DNA of 64,000 nucleotides from Thereva unica (taxonomy: Eukaryota > Arthropoda > Insecta > Diptera > Therevidae): assembly GCA_949987705.1 (NCBI GenBank), contig OX465283.1:96273813-96337812 (forward strand), in the 5' to 3' direction. This document shows, piece by piece, positions 1 through 11,150 of this stretch. The notes beneath the pieces are model-generated. The model did no database searches and was not told where the DNA came from. It saw only the letters and a list, made by a program, of their open reading frames with translations. The translations under genes were made by a program, and so were the position numbers. The stretch's first letter is position 1; each line of letters opens with the position of its first letter.

Positions 1-640
1 TCTGACTAAAAACAATGCATTGTTTGCCGATGAATAATCTCGACAGTAATCTGTGGACAAAAGACACTCCATGTGTAGTACGTCCGCATGCGGTAATTCT
101 TTAGACTGGTAGCAAATCTGTGTCAAAATCTGAGAACAAAAGCCCTGTTTAACAAATCTGACTAAAAACAATGCATTGTTTGCCGATGAATAATCTCGAC
201 AGTAATCTGTGGACAAAAGACACTCCATGTGGAGTACGTCCGCATGCGGTAATTCTTTAGATTACAAAAGAATCGTATTCGAATTGCAATATTTTATCAA
301 TTGCAATTCAATGAGCTCACACTACTCGCTACATAATAAAGCGTCTGGTAAAAACATCGTTACACAAAACGAGTTCATGAATTTTATTAAAAATAGCCCC
401 AAATAAATTCATTATGAATGGAAGCGTTCTTTTTCATTCGATATTTTTTTTTTTCTGTGAATATTAAAAGCAGAATAACGTGATAAAATGCTGTGTACAC
501 AAAACAGAATAACGTGATGAAATGCTGTGTACACAAACGAGTGCAAGACTTCCATCCCATTAAAAATAGCCCCAAATAATTTCATTGTGATTGATAAGAA
601 GAATCGTTGTTATTCAATAAGTAAATTAAAGCATACGCCT
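1..640. repeat. Left terminal inverted repeat of the Polinton, with subterminal 156-bp direct repeats
   Basis: A 156-bp unit starts at 1 and again at 157; the second copy runs only to about 255. Reverse-complement copies lie at 27787-28080. Positions 265-615 are the reverse complement of about 24225-24500, including the stretch reading AATAGCCCCAAATAA, which itself occurs twice (near 390 and 562). Together these define the left terminal repeat of the element that ends near 28085. The outermost base may lie left of the window. Relative to the right end, this end lacks about 3 kb that carries the 103-residue gene. Confidence 0.8.
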
Positions 641-719
641 GCTGTACGAAAATAAAAAAACCCAAATCGCATGTAGCTTTTATCGCCGTAAGAAAAACAA
701 GATCATTTTTTTTAATCTT

Positions 720-1639
720 TTATATTACGTCTTTTATATTAATCCAGGTGTTATGTTTTGATGAAAAACCAAGCCATTTTACTAAAACGTGACTTCCGCG
801 TCTTTTTATAACCTTTTCTACTAAATAGACATCCGGATTCTTCACTGGCGCTAGTTCCAGCTCATAAAAGTGGCCTTGAATTATATTTCCCTGATAATCT
901 TCGAGTATATAGGTGGTGGGGTAAATGGTCTTAACTTTTTTAATTTTAAATATTTCAGCGGACCAATTAGGTGTGTACCCCTTTTCAAATACATGTTTAT
1001 GTCTACTTATACGAACAAAATCACCCATTTTATATTTCGGCCTTGATTTTATTTTAAGATATTTGTACACTGTGAATAATAAACGTTTTTCGTTACGTGG
1101 TCCAACATCTATAGGTCTCATTTTAATGGTACGATGTGTTGTTGTATTGTAGTCATCTGTTAACTTGGTTAACATACTAATCCAGTGATAATTGCCGTTC
1201 ATACTGAATTCCTTCCACATCATATTTTTTAACGTTCTGTTGAATCTTTCCACAATTGAAGCTTTCAAAGTACTGTAAGTGGAATAATGGTTGATGTCGT
1301 ATTTTTGCAACAGCTGACGTAATGGTTTATTAAAAAATTCCTTTCCGTCATCAGTTTGTAAATGCTTTGGTATGCGTCCTGTATTAAAGATAGACTGCAT
1401 TGCTTTAACCACTTCTAGAGCTTTTTTACTTTTAAGCGGTAAGGCCCATGCATATTTTGAAAATGTATCAATCTCACAGTAAGAAGAAAACGAAAACCTT
1501 GATTTTCTGATGAGTAAGAGCCCATTTCGACCAAGTCTGCCTGCCATAAATCATCTATACCTTTGGTAATGACATGTCGACGTTTAAAAATTTTCCGCGC
1601 TGGTTTATGCAGTTCGTTAATTATCTGTCTTCGACTCAT
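720..1639 (-). pseudogene. Polinton integrase (retroviral-type, DDE) with C-terminal chromodomain, frameshifted
   Basis: RVE-family integrase that would insert the Polinton DNA. The N-terminal part starts at ATG 1639 and contains LWQADLVEM, the first catalytic Asp. After a shift near 1475 another frame carries LQTDDGKEF (second Asp) and ASIVERFNRTLKN (catalytic Glu), then a basic region. The last 50 residues (VEKVIKRRGSHVLVKWLGF) are a chromodomain, as expected for Polinton integrases. The total of about 300 residues is normal for this compact insect type; no HHCC zinc finger is seen in front. It is transcribed divergently from the ATPase, about 58 bp away. The frameshift makes this copy inactive; otherwise identification is secure. 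Confidence 0.9.
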
Positions 1640-1696
1640 TGTAGTGAATGTATAAATATCAGCGAATGGTTAACTGTTTATATATACTCTGAAAGA

Positions 1697-2150
1697 ATGA
1701 TCAAGTTTAATCATCCATTTACGATGATAGTGGCGGGGCCTTCAGGTTGTGGAAAAACGACATTCATAAAAAATCTCCTTAATAATAATGAACTGTTTAT
1801 ACAACCGCAAATTCAAAAAATTATATGGTGTAATGCAGAACCCGGTGCACTGCCAGCGGATATCATACTAAAAAACATTGAATATTTGAACGCTATACCG
1901 GAGGAGTTTGTAAATCACGTAAACGAACCAACGTTGATTGTTATAGATGTTAAATGCATATAGTAAAGAAGTTTGTGAACTATTCACTAAGGGGTCATCA
2001 TCGTAATTTCTCAGTAATTCTTGTGACACAAAACGTATTCCATCAAGGAAAATTCAGTCGTGATATATCGCTCAATTGTAAATATCTTGTTGTATTTAAA
2101 AACCCCCGGGATAAAAGTCAATTTACACATCTGGCGACAATCTTTCTTTT
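1697..2150 (+). pseudogene. Polinton genome-packaging ATPase (FtsK/HerA-like), frameshifted and truncated
   Basis: Packaging ATPase that would pump the element DNA into a capsid. ATG 1697 is chosen because the P-loop follows at once: GPSGCGKT (Walker A) at about residues 13-20, then TLIVID (Walker B) at about residues 82-87. The frame breaks just after Walker B (near 1950) and again near 1990. Recognisable family sequence (HHRNFSVILVTQN, then SRDISLNCKYLVVFKNPRDKSQFTHLA) continues in other frames to about 2135. The C-terminal third is missing and replaced by unrelated sequence. It lies between the integrase and the capsid-protein genes, as in other Polintons. Confidence 0.88.
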
Positions 2151-2423
2151 CAGTATTACAAAAAAAGTTTTTTCAAATTTAACGCTTTCGACATGGTTTT
2201 CTGCAGATTTTGGCATGCTGAAAACGATCCCGTTGTTCGATTTGCCCTATCATTCCATAGTTTTGAGATATTTAACGCGCAAAAGTGCAAAAAACACGCT
2301 TTTTGGCACTTTTAGGTTAGGATTGCTCAAAATCCTGACGTGATAGGGCAATTTGGCCAACGGATTCGGATTCAGCGCGAAAAAATACTTAGGATACGAC
2401 TATTAAATTGGAAAGGAGAAAAA
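2151..2423. other. Unassigned sequence replacing the ATPase C-terminus
   Basis: Family similarity to the ATPase stops at about 2135 and the next gene starts at 2424. The interval has a short inverted match (GCCCTATCA near 2246 and TGATAGGGC near 2340), suggesting a small insertion, but no element could be defined. Confidence 0.4.
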
Positions 2424-4373
2424 ATGTGCAGACCAGTGTTATCAGCTACTAGCGAAATAGCAAAAACTCTAAGGCCCCCACCAAAATTACTAAGAACAAC
2501 ATCTGCACCCAATGCACGTGAAAAAGATTATAAAATAATCACAGCTGAGGATGGTGTAACGCAGTATACTGTACCTACGGCTATGACTGCCGATGAAGCT
2601 AGCGAACATATAGAAGAGTTAGAACAAAGTGAAAAACAAAAAGCGAACCAGAAACAGTCTATATTAATACCCTCTCCGCTAGAATCTGGTCAATATATGC
2701 TTTCATTTCCTTTGCGTAAGCTCGGTGTTAGCCAGAGTGAGCGTCTGAAGACTAAAAAGGATAGAACTACAAGTACGTCGGACATTGCTTGGGAAAGACT
2801 GTCAACAATGCCAGTGGAAATAAAAGAAAATGATTTTTACGTACGTCGTTTAAGTAATAACTCTATTCAATTTTACCCGGAAAATACGCTATCGGCTTTT
2901 ACAAATGCACTTGCTAAACCATGCAAGTTTAATGGAAACTGGCGTGTTGGAATAACTGAAATTTCATTACCAAATTTTGAAATAACAAAACGTGAAATGA
3001 AAAATGGGGGAAATGTGCGTAAAATAATGAAGCGTGAAGACGACCAGTTAAAGGAAGCTAGAAAGCAGCATCAAAAGGATTTTAAAATACTTAGCATCAA
3101 AATAAATGAAAATGGAAAACTTGAATGGACGCCAGAAAATCTTGAACAAGCTAGTTACCGATCTGGTCAAATAAATCTCTCAGCATTTTTACTAACATTT
3201 TATAATGCAATTACACCTTCATGGTATACCATGTACTTGAATGATGTTAAATCGAAAATGTGGAAGCGGTTAGAAGATAACCACTTTAATGAAGTTATCC
3301 CTGAAATAAAATATAAGCAAGAGCCAGACGAATACATATTGCACATATATCAAGGAAAAAAGACTTCAGAAAACGTTGTTTTAAAATATAAGAACTATGA
3401 ATCAATTGAAGATTTTGTTGATGATGTATTTGGTCAAGTTCCTAGGAAGAATAGAAAACATCCTGTTTTGAAGAGTACAATAGACAACTATACACATCCA
3501 ACGGCTAGCATAAAAACAGCTGAAAATAAAGAGAAAAAAGGTAATGAAAAGGAGCATGGTGTATTCGAACTCCGCTTAGAGGAATTGGGTTTTACGATAA
3601 AAATAAAAAAACCACTACCCTCACACTTGAATGTTAAAGATCTCATGACATTGCTTTTAGCCAATGTACACTTTGACGATAAAAAACTTAGCGAAGAAGA
3701 AAGGCATAAACGAATTATTGAAATTAAAAATACAATTTTTGAAATATTGAATAGGCTGAAGAAAGATTCACTCAAAGCAAAGGCACCCGAGCAACGGAAA
3801 ATAACTAAAAACAGTGATATTTTGCAGGTCCCATATGAAAAACAAAGCTCAGGCGACTATTTACCTACACCAGTACCAATTAATACAAACATAGATAATC
3901 TGTCAAACTTCATCACCGATGTATTTCTGCAAACACCTGAAAACAAACGTAATCCTGATGCATTGTTGGCAGAAACAAAAGAGTCATTTGACACAGTGGG
4001 ATTACATCAAGAGCACGTGTCAATAATGGAAAAAATTAATTCTCTTGATACAGCAATTATGGAATTGACGCAGCGATTACCAAGAGGTGCACTAGAGACT
4101 ATCAAAGATTGCTCTGAGAAAAATATAATACATATATACACTGATATTATTCAACCTAGAGCTATAGGCGACAAACTAGTAAGATATCTACGTATAATAC
4201 CGATTCAAGAGTGCCCCACCATATTGAGATTTGATCATATAGAATACTGTCCTATTGAAAAAACTTTTATCGAAAGTATTTCTATAAAAATAATTGATAA
4301 CCAAGGTGAATCAATTGATTTTAAATCACGCTACATTCCAACCTATGTAATGCTTCATTTTAAAAGACAATAA
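2424..4373 (+). CDS. Large Polinton structural protein (minor capsid/penton-like candidate)
   Basis: Open frame of 649 residues from ATG 2424; the frame is open further upstream but with no ATG before this. The core starts around ATG 2808 with ENDFYVRRLSNNSIQFYPENT and then GNWRVGITEISLP, a signature of a protein common next to capsid genes in insect Polintons. The last 80 residues (YTDIIQPRAIGDKLVRYLRI, then a short beta-rich tail) also match that family. Between them lie charged, Lys/Glu-rich stretches, making the protein longer than usual. The first 128 residues, Pro/Ser/Thr- and charge-rich, may be a separate or fused gene. It is the only large intact Polinton frame here. Assignment as minor capsid protein is inference from position and family resemblance; ATP and protease functions are excluded by lack of motifs. 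Confidence 0.7.
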   Translation: MCRPVLSATSEIAKTLRPPPKLLRTTSAPNAREKDYKIITAEDGVTQYTVPTAMTADEASEHIEELEQSEKQKANQKQSILIPSPLESGQYMLSFPLRKLGVSQSERLKTKKDRTTSTSDIAWERLSTMPVEIKENDFYVRRLSNNSIQFYPENTLSAFTNALAKPCKFNGNWRVGITEISLPNFEITKREMKNGGNVRKIMKREDDQLKEARKQHQKDFKILSIKINENGKLEWTPENLEQASYRSGQINLSAFLLTFYNAITPSWYTMYLNDVKSKMWKRLEDNHFNEVIPEIKYKQEPDEYILHIYQGKKTSENVVLKYKNYESIEDFVDDVFGQVPRKNRKHPVLKSTIDNYTHPTASIKTAENKEKKGNEKEHGVFELRLEELGFTIKIKKPLPSHLNVKDLMTLLLANVHFDDKKLSEEERHKRIIEIKNTIFEILNRLKKDSLKAKAPEQRKITKNSDILQVPYEKQSSGDYLPTPVPINTNIDNLSNFITDVFLQTPENKRNPDALLAETKESFDTVGLHQEHVSIMEKINSLDTAIMELTQRLPRGALETIKDCSEKNIIHIYTDIIQPRAIGDKLVRYLRIIPIQECPTILRFDHIEYCPIEKTFIESISIKIIDNQGESIDFKSRYIPTYVMLHFKRQ

Positions 4374-4430
4374 AAACTATAAATATTCACGCAACAGACT
4401 GTTCTAGCAAAGCATAAATAGAATTACGGG

Positions 4431-4803
4431 ATGGATTCCTATTATACACGTTATTATTTAATACAAAGCGGCGGCGGTCTGTCAGATATTGGAGAATTAT
4501 ATCGTGGTCCACTTATTTATCAGCGCGGAAGAGGTATCGGTAGCTTTTTCAGTGCATTATTTCGACACTTAAAACCCCTAGCTACATCCGGATTAAAAAC
4601 ACTGGCACAACAGGCTGTAAAAACAGGGCAGGCTGTAATACAAGATAAAAACATCAAAAACAAATCAGTTAAAGATATTTTAAAAGAACACGGTAAACTT
4701 GCCGCGCAGGATTTAGCTCAGAAAGGTATAAATAAACTGTTTGGCGGTATGGGCGGTGCAGGTATAAAAAGACCGAATCCGTTTACAACCTTGCATATAA
4801 AAC
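4431..4803 (+). pseudogene. Small basic virion-type protein, N-terminal part, split by a DNA transposon
   Basis: Starts at ATG 4431. Its N-terminus (GGGLSDIGELYRGPLIYQRG, then RGIGSFFSALFRHLKPL) is a recurrent Polinton motif: a Gly-rich leader followed by an amphipathic helix, reminiscent of adenoviral minor core/capsid proteins. The native coding sequence stops at about 4803, where a transposon starts inside the gene; the open frame runs on to 4856 only by reading the transposon terminus. The remaining basic tail lies 6.3 kb away at 11151-11293. Function as an internal virion protein is inferred. Confidence 0.72.
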
Positions 4804-5125
4804 CAGGGGCCAGTTCACGCAATTCGACACTCGACGTCGACATCGACGCTTTATGAAAACGTTAAGTTTAAGCTGCGAATTTCTGTTGTAAACCTCTAAA
4901 ATTAATGGGAATGGGGTTACAACATTAGTTTAACAATATTAATAATAATATTTCTTTATAAGTGCATAATAATCCTAAAATAGACACATTTTTTAATTTT
5001 GTTATTTTTTAGAAGAAATTGAAAAAAACAGGTTTGCGCCTGAATTTAAAAAAGCATTTCAAAGCCCTTGACGCATGTTAGAAAAAAAGCCAAAAGTTTC
5101 GGATCTAAAAATAGATTCCTGGGCG

Positions 5126-7555
5126 GTAGTCCAGTAAATAGGTCGAAAAAAAGGCCTTCGTAATGCAAAAAATACCGCACGCGATTTTTTTTTACCAAAT
5201 GTTTTTACATATTTTTATGAGCTTAAATTCAAAATGGCGTCATCCCCACCCTTATGCTTCACTTACAATGAAGGGAAACGCGTTTAATTATATATCTCAG
5301 AAACTATGCGTTTTACGACAAAAATGTATATAATCTTTTTTGTAGATAAATAAGTGATTTAACTTTTTTGTTCAGAATTTTTTTTTGTAAAGTTAATATC
5401 TTCGGAGTTATAGTGCTTCAAACTTTATATATCACTTTCTTCGCGCTATATTTCGTTAACGGTTAGCCCGCCATAAAAAAGTCCTTCCTAAGACTTATAG
5501 AACACACAATTATCTATAATTTTTGCTTGTATCATTTTTACATAGGGCCAATATGTCACGAGTTATAGCGCTTTAAATGTCGCAAAACGTAAATTCATAA
5601 AAAAAATTCCTAATATCTTTTTCTTTCCCCGTTTCATTTCAAAACCGATTATATCGTGTGTTGAGCTCATCATTGCCCACATTTGCTGCCTTTACTTTTT
5701 TCTATAAAGTTCATATTTATGGATTTATTACACTTCAAAAGTTTATTAAAGAGGTTTTTTGCAAATATCTAGTCAACTATTTATTTACGATGACAAGTTA
5801 TACCAACAAATTTGTTTGTTCAAAAATTCCGTAGAAATTTTACTTTAAACATTTTTTTCTAGCATTTATACTTAAGCCGCAATTCAGCGCCAAATGTTTC
5901 ATATAGATACACATTAATGTTCATACAAATAATTAAGAAATTTCGTTGGCGTAGGTACAAACCCTTTTCCACACCAGGGTGGAGGTCGAGTTTTTGGCGC
6001 GTTTTTTTATTGTGGTTGGCCCAGTAGGCCTAATCCACAAGAAAACGAAACAATGATGCTATAACATGTTATTTAGCCTCATATCGAAGATGTCGGTTGA
6101 CAATCGGATAGACCAATGAAGCTGCCATCTAATGACTTGACGTTTTCTTCGTCGAATGATATATCTGGGAGACTTGAAAACTCGCAAATGTTCTCATTTA
6201 CTTCTTTCATTGTCTTCAAGGAGGTTTGCATCCTTCGTCACATTTTCGCAATTTCCTCCATTTCATCCACTGCATCCACAGGAACCGCCACAATTTTTCC
6301 TACATTTGCAGGATATCAATTTTAATAAATTTTCTGGTGCCGGAGCAATTGTCATTGGGACTGGTTGTAAGCCAAATCTTGTTCGCTTCCAGCCCCATTC
6401 CTCTGGGTCTTGATAACTATTAAGCCAAGTTTGCACTTGATGATATACTCGAAATGAGTGAAGTCGAGCAGCATCTTTAGTTATAAGCAGAGCTGATAAG
6501 TTCACTTTGGTTTTTGTAGCCGATTTTCCAAAACATTTGAACCTAAGTGAATTAATATTGGTTTCTGACGAGCTACCTCCATACAGCTCAATAAAGAAAC
6601 GCTCTCCAGCTTCAGCAACCATATCTGGATCTATTTTTTTTTTTCTTTAAACAATTACTGAATTTATGAGTTGTGGATTTTTTTGAAAAATGGATAAAAC
6701 TTTTGCTTTCCCCATGCCGTATATTGAAGACGTTGTGTCACAACCACTGAAAGCGTTAAGAAAGAGAATATTGTTTGCAACAATATTTGGAAATTTTAAG
6801 CACTGCGGAATACCACCCTTCCCGGTTAGAATTGTTAGAAGACCCTGCCAAGGACGTTCATAAAACAAGGAGATCTATAGTATGTCTTCTCTGACAAAGA
6901 CCACGGAATCAAACCTAGAAGATAATTGTATTGCTGTCGTTACAATTAACTTTTGATGTGTAATAAATCCATAAATATCAACTTTATAGAAAAAAGTAAA
7001 GGCAACAAATGTGGGCAATGATAAGCTCAACACACGATATAATCAGTTTTAAAATGAAACGGGGAAAGAAAAAGATATTAGAATTTTTTTTATGAATTTA
7101 CGTTTTGCGACATTTAAAGCGCTGTAACTCGTGAAATATTAGCCCTATGTAAAAATGACAAAAGCAAAAATTATAGATAATTGTGTGTTCTATAAGTCTT
7201 AGGAAGGACTTTTTTATGGCGGGCTAACCGTTAACGAAATATAGCGCGAAGAAAGTGATATATAAAGTTTGAAGCACTATAACTCCGAAGATATTAACTT
7301 TACAAAAAAAAAATTCTGAACAAAAAAGTTAAATCACTTATTTATCTACAAAAAAGATTATATACATTTTTGTCGTAAAACGCATAGTTTCTGAGATATA
7401 GAATTAAACGCGTTTCCCTTCATTGTAAGTGAAGCATAAGGGTGGGGATGACGCCATTTTGAATTTAAGCTCATAAAAATATGTAAAAACATTTGGTAAA
7501 AAAAAATCGCGTGCGGTATTTTTTGCAAAGAAAAAGTACCTATTTACTGGACTAC
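5126..7555. mobile_element. Fold-back DNA transposon with about 600-bp terminal inverted repeats
   Basis: The sequence from GTAGTCCAGTAAATAG at 5126 to about 5738 is repeated in inverse orientation from about 6957 to 7555, with small differences. The 1.2-kb centre holds the remnant of a protein gene on the minus strand (6263-6868). Such long arms around a single gene are typical of fold-back or Kolobok/Sola-type DNA transposons, but the superfamily was not identified. Confidence 0.75.
6263..6868 (-). pseudogene. Transposon-borne protein of unknown function with Cys-rich tail
   Basis: Two minus-strand frames form one decayed protein. The first (from 6868) contains NAFSGCDTTSSIYGMGKAK; the second (from 6622) contains AGERFFIELYGG, then PEEWGWKRTRFGLQP and a Cys-rich end, SCKCRKNCGGSCGCSG. 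I recognise these motifs from an abundant, mostly unannotated protein family in arthropod and cnidarian genomes; biochemical function is not known to me. The frames are separated by a stop and a shift in a poly-A run near 6640. The Cys cluster suggests metal binding. It is the only coding candidate of the fold-back element. Confidence 0.6.
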
Positions 7556-9368
7556 GGGTATTTCTTCTGTTTTGTTTTGGAAGGGGGCGGGTGGGCTAAA
7601 AAATGAGATTTCTTGGTCGGTGAACTTATCAATGAAGAAATTAATGAATGGATGCGAATGTAATCGGTATTGATTTGATTATTGTTTATAGAGAAAATTG
7701 GTTTAACTATTTCAAAATATAAATTTAAATATATTTATTTACAATAATATAAAACAATAGAGAAATCTGAATTTTCGTTTAAAACTCTACTTCATAGTTC
7801 TAAAAGGAGGTAGTCAAAAGTCAAATCAATGAAAGAAAAACAGTTCCGATTTGGAAAGATTTTTTAAATGTTTGTATTAAGAGTAATTGTTTGTTTTATC
7901 AGTCCCCATCGTCCTTCGCTCTGGAAGCAACAACAAAAGGATAGAGCCCTACTCCAAGAATGTGGTAAAGGTTTGGGTGGTAGAGTGTTTGGGGCTTACA
8001 TTCCCGAGTCAAAGTTGTTGCTGAAATAACTGCTATTTTTAATAAAATTACCTACTTGTGAAAAAGGAATTTTTACAAAAATTCAACCCTGAATAACTTT
8101 TTAAACGGCTAAATCCAAAGGAAAAGCGTTCAGGTCAACCTCCCTTACAACCCCTTCCCCCTGTGGAGGTGGGGTGATTTAGTAAATCATTACCCAAAAT
8201 TCTAAGTGTTTTGGTACATTGTGCTCATGTATATATCCCACTCCACCACCCCTTCATAAAACCCTCTCGCTTACTTCTGGTAGCACCAAATTATAACATT
8301 TAATGAAAATTATGCAATTGGAAGTAAAAATACTTAAAATTAGTAAAAGCAAACCAGTCTGGAATCATTATTCAACTAGAAACCTGCCGTAAAAACCCAT
8401 AATTAGTGACCTGGTCGAGGGACTACAAAACTTTACTTGTTTTGTGATGACAAAAATATTACAAACAAGTTGGAGTTCTTGATGTTCAGGTTCTAGATGT
8501 ATACATATTGTGTAGCTATAAGCATGCTTGGGACTACCAGCTTTAATGAGAGAGCATGGTATTAGTACTAGAAAGCACAGACGAAGAAAACTCTAGAATA
8601 GAAAACTCATGATATTCAATATCACCGCCGCTGCAATTTTGCGCATAAACATTCCGTCGACATTGCCCGAACAGGCATTCCGTCGGCTATTTCATTCAAA
8701 CATCAAAGTAAAACGGACAAAAGCCTCTTTTGTGTGGACCCACCATTAAACACCAAATCTACAATATTCTTATTCATTTTTAGTATTTTCATTGGTTTAT
8801 AAGTAAAACTTTTATTAAATGCTTGTCATTTTATTAAACGTTATTACTTGCAAATTACTGCGTTGATTGAGTGGATAGAAAAACCGCCCCTCTTTAAAAG
8901 TACATATATATTTGCAAAAAATGGAGAGTAGAGTTATACGTGTAGCGGAAAAGGTGGAACATTCGACGAGCTCTGTAAAACTGTAAAATTAATTTACATC
9001 TCTTGTTTGAGAGCTCCCCACCTGATATCTTTCTAATATCCAGTGCTCTCAATCCGCTCCAACCCACGTCACAAGTTTTGCCGATGACACTAAGCGTTAC
9101 TCCTACACTTTCGTCAAAATAAGACAAGCACGGATCAGACCTTGTCTTCTAGAACGTGAGCTTTTAACCCTTTAAAAACTATCCTACTATCCTTCCGTTT
9201 ATCTCAGTGAGCAAAGGCAATCCACCAAGGCAAACAAACATTTGCTCGCGGGTCAAATGGCGTCACCAATAAAGTGCATATCGCAGCTGTGCATATCTGA
9301 AACATCATGTTTTTAGGACATTATGACGTCAAAAGCCTGAGAGCAAATGCCTTGGGGGATTGTTACCT
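7556..9368. other. AT-rich noncoding sequence inside the composite transposon
   Basis: No open frame with recognisable motifs, no RNA gene and no clear repeat structure was found. A short minus-strand frame at 8894-9127 has no family resemblance and is not counted as a gene. Confidence 0.5.
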
Positions 9369-9458
9369 AAGGGCTAAGTACACGAGCGCTCCATTCGACG
9401 GCGCTACGCCAAAACAACAAAATTATAAGTGCCTACAGCGCTCGAACATTGGGCCCTT
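9369..9458. mobile_element. Very short palindromic MITE
   Basis: Ends AAGGGC...CGAGCGC (from 9369) and GCGCTCGAACATTGGGCCCTT (to 9458) are imperfect inverted repeats of about 21 bp around a short centre. Family not assigned. Confidence 0.4.
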
Positions 9459-9477
9459 TAGACGTATTTTATTTTCA

Positions 9478-9652
9478 GTGGCCCTATTCTCTATTACAAT
9501 ATTGTTAAATCCGATCCGAAAACAAAACAGTAAAAATTTGCCAATTTTATTAAATTTTTATTTTAATGAATGCCAATATTGTAATAAAAGAATACTGTTT
9601 CGGCTAATTTCGTTAAAAATATGACAATATTGTAATAGAGAATAAGGCCCGA
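9478..9652. mobile_element. Palindromic MITE with GGCCCTATTCTC-type ends
   Basis: TATTCTCTATTACAATATTG near 9485 is repeated as its reverse complement near 9647, with complementary flanks, giving a 175-bp hairpin-capable element. It abuts the coding-like stretch that begins on the minus strand at 10084 and appears to truncate it. Confidence 0.65.
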
Positions 9653-10084
9653 GATATGTGATGGAGTAATCACAATCCAAATCGCCAAACAAGCTAATCA
9701 ATGCTTGAGACTCCTCAAGAGATGTAAATCCCTCCTTCAGCCAACTGCAATATGCAGGTCCTACATTCCGCCTTGAATATGACTCGAACATCTGGGCGGG
9801 CACCCCAAAAACAAGCTTGGCTAGGCTGAACAAGGTGCAAAACGAAGAAGGTGCATTGGCGATAGCACACTTCTGCTTCTCTATAAACCCTTCAATACAC
9901 GGTAGGAATGTAGCTAGCAGCCCACTTATATGGTTTTTACCTACACGCTCCTTTTTTTTCCAAAACTAGCCAACTCGGCCATTCCAGGCCCACTACGTAC
10001 CTCCCCCTTGTTAATAAATAGAACACACAGTCGGTGTTGTTGAGCCCAAATCATCAAACCAACAAACGCAAAGTTCATCGACAT
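9645..10084 (-). pseudogene. Unidentified coding-like region, frameshifted, truncated by a MITE
   Basis: From ATG 10084 a frame of about 43 codons (MSMNFAFVGLMIWAQQHRL) reaches a stop at a run of eight A near 9958. The overlapping frame then stays open for about 105 codons to the MITE edge (IEGFIEKQKCAIANA, then AQMFESYSRRNVGPAYCSWL and ALISLFGDLD). Amino-acid composition is that of a globular cytosolic protein, unlike neighbouring random frames. I do not recognise the family. It could be a host exon captured by the surrounding transposon, or an accessory transposon gene. Confidence 0.45.
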
Positions 10085-11100
10085 CTATTCACGCACTATC
10101 CAGACTAACCTAAACTTATTAGGAAACATTGCAACCTTACTTGAAGGACATAACGTGCTAACGGTAAGAAGGGTTGGACTTGACCATGCCACATAAATAA
10201 AACCAAAAATAAAAATTATTTTATTTCTCTTAATAGTAATACAATTATCCGTAAAAATTTCAAAATTCTACGAACTAAATTTCCTAAGAAAAAAATCTAA
10301 AAATTTGTCATTGAAAATTCGTTAAAAAAAATCAAATAATCCCTGAAAACCCATTTCAATTTTTTCAACATAATAAAAAATGCTTGATGCCAAATTTCCC
10401 ATTAAAATTATCTCGCCCATTCATTTGATTCCCTCATTGTCAAATTTCACCCATCGCCAATAAAATCATCATTTTTTCATCCTCCTTGCCCTTCATGAAC
10501 AAAGCAATAATAATAGCGCATAGGAATCTATTTTTAGATCCGCAGCCACTAAAATCAAAGCCGCAGCTTCTGATTTTGTTTTCAAATGCGCGAAGGGCTT
10601 TCACATAAACAAGAAAGTTTATTTCGGAAACTAACCATATATAGCGGAGCATAAAACCCTGCGATATTAGCGCCCCCAGCTCGTGGTGCCGTAACCTGAA
10701 GTTAATTTGACTTGCGTTTGTCCACATCTACTTAGTATATAATCAATGCGCTGCACTTTTCACATTATCCACAAGGGGGACAAGCTGCAAATAATACTAA
10801 AACTTCAATAATGTGAGTAATTAAATTAATTAATTAAACAAATTCATAATAATATTGGAAAATCTCAACTCTGAATTTATTTTTGTACATCTAACTCTTC
10901 TTGGAGTAGCTATAATTGTTATTTTTCAACTAATAATTTTTCTTTTTCTATTGCATTTTGCTCGTTCAGAACTGTAAAAAATTTTGTGTAAAATTATTTC
11001 TGCTCTGCTCTAATTGGCACCACAACTCGTTTTTAATACAACAATAAATGAATTTAAAACGACAAACATAAAACGTCGACTTTCGTGAACCCAAAACGAC
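10085..11100. other. AT-rich sequence, right interior of the composite transposon
   Basis: No gene, repeat or RNA could be supported. A minus-strand frame at 10440-10727 has no recognised motif and lies in low-complexity surroundings. Confidence 0.45.
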
Positions 11101-11150
11101 ATTTAACGCGTCGTTTTCAGTCGACGTCGAATTGCGTGAACTGGCCCCAG

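Larger units (their letters stand above)
4807..11147. mobile_element. Composite DNA transposon (PIF/Harbinger-like candidate) inserted in the basic protein gene
   Basis: Both ends begin GGGCCAGTTCACGCAATTCG on their own strand (4807 inward; 11147 inward on minus) and are flanked by CAG (4804-4806 and 11148-11150), a 3-bp target duplication. Coding sequence of the Polinton basic protein abuts both sides. GGGCC-type ends with 3-bp duplications fit PIF/Harbinger, but no Harbinger transposase was found, so the family is tentative. The 6.3-kb body contains a fold-back element (5126-7555), two small MITEs (9369-9458, 9478-9652) and an unidentified coding-like stretch (9645-10084). Confidence 0.65.

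Noticed and set aside
2340..2423. Upstream extension of the large structural protein frame
   Set aside because: No ATG in this part; the sequence belongs to the unassigned insertion after the ATPase.
10440..10727. 95-codon minus-strand frame
   Set aside because: No recognised motif and AT-rich, low-complexity neighbourhood; cannot be supported as a gene.
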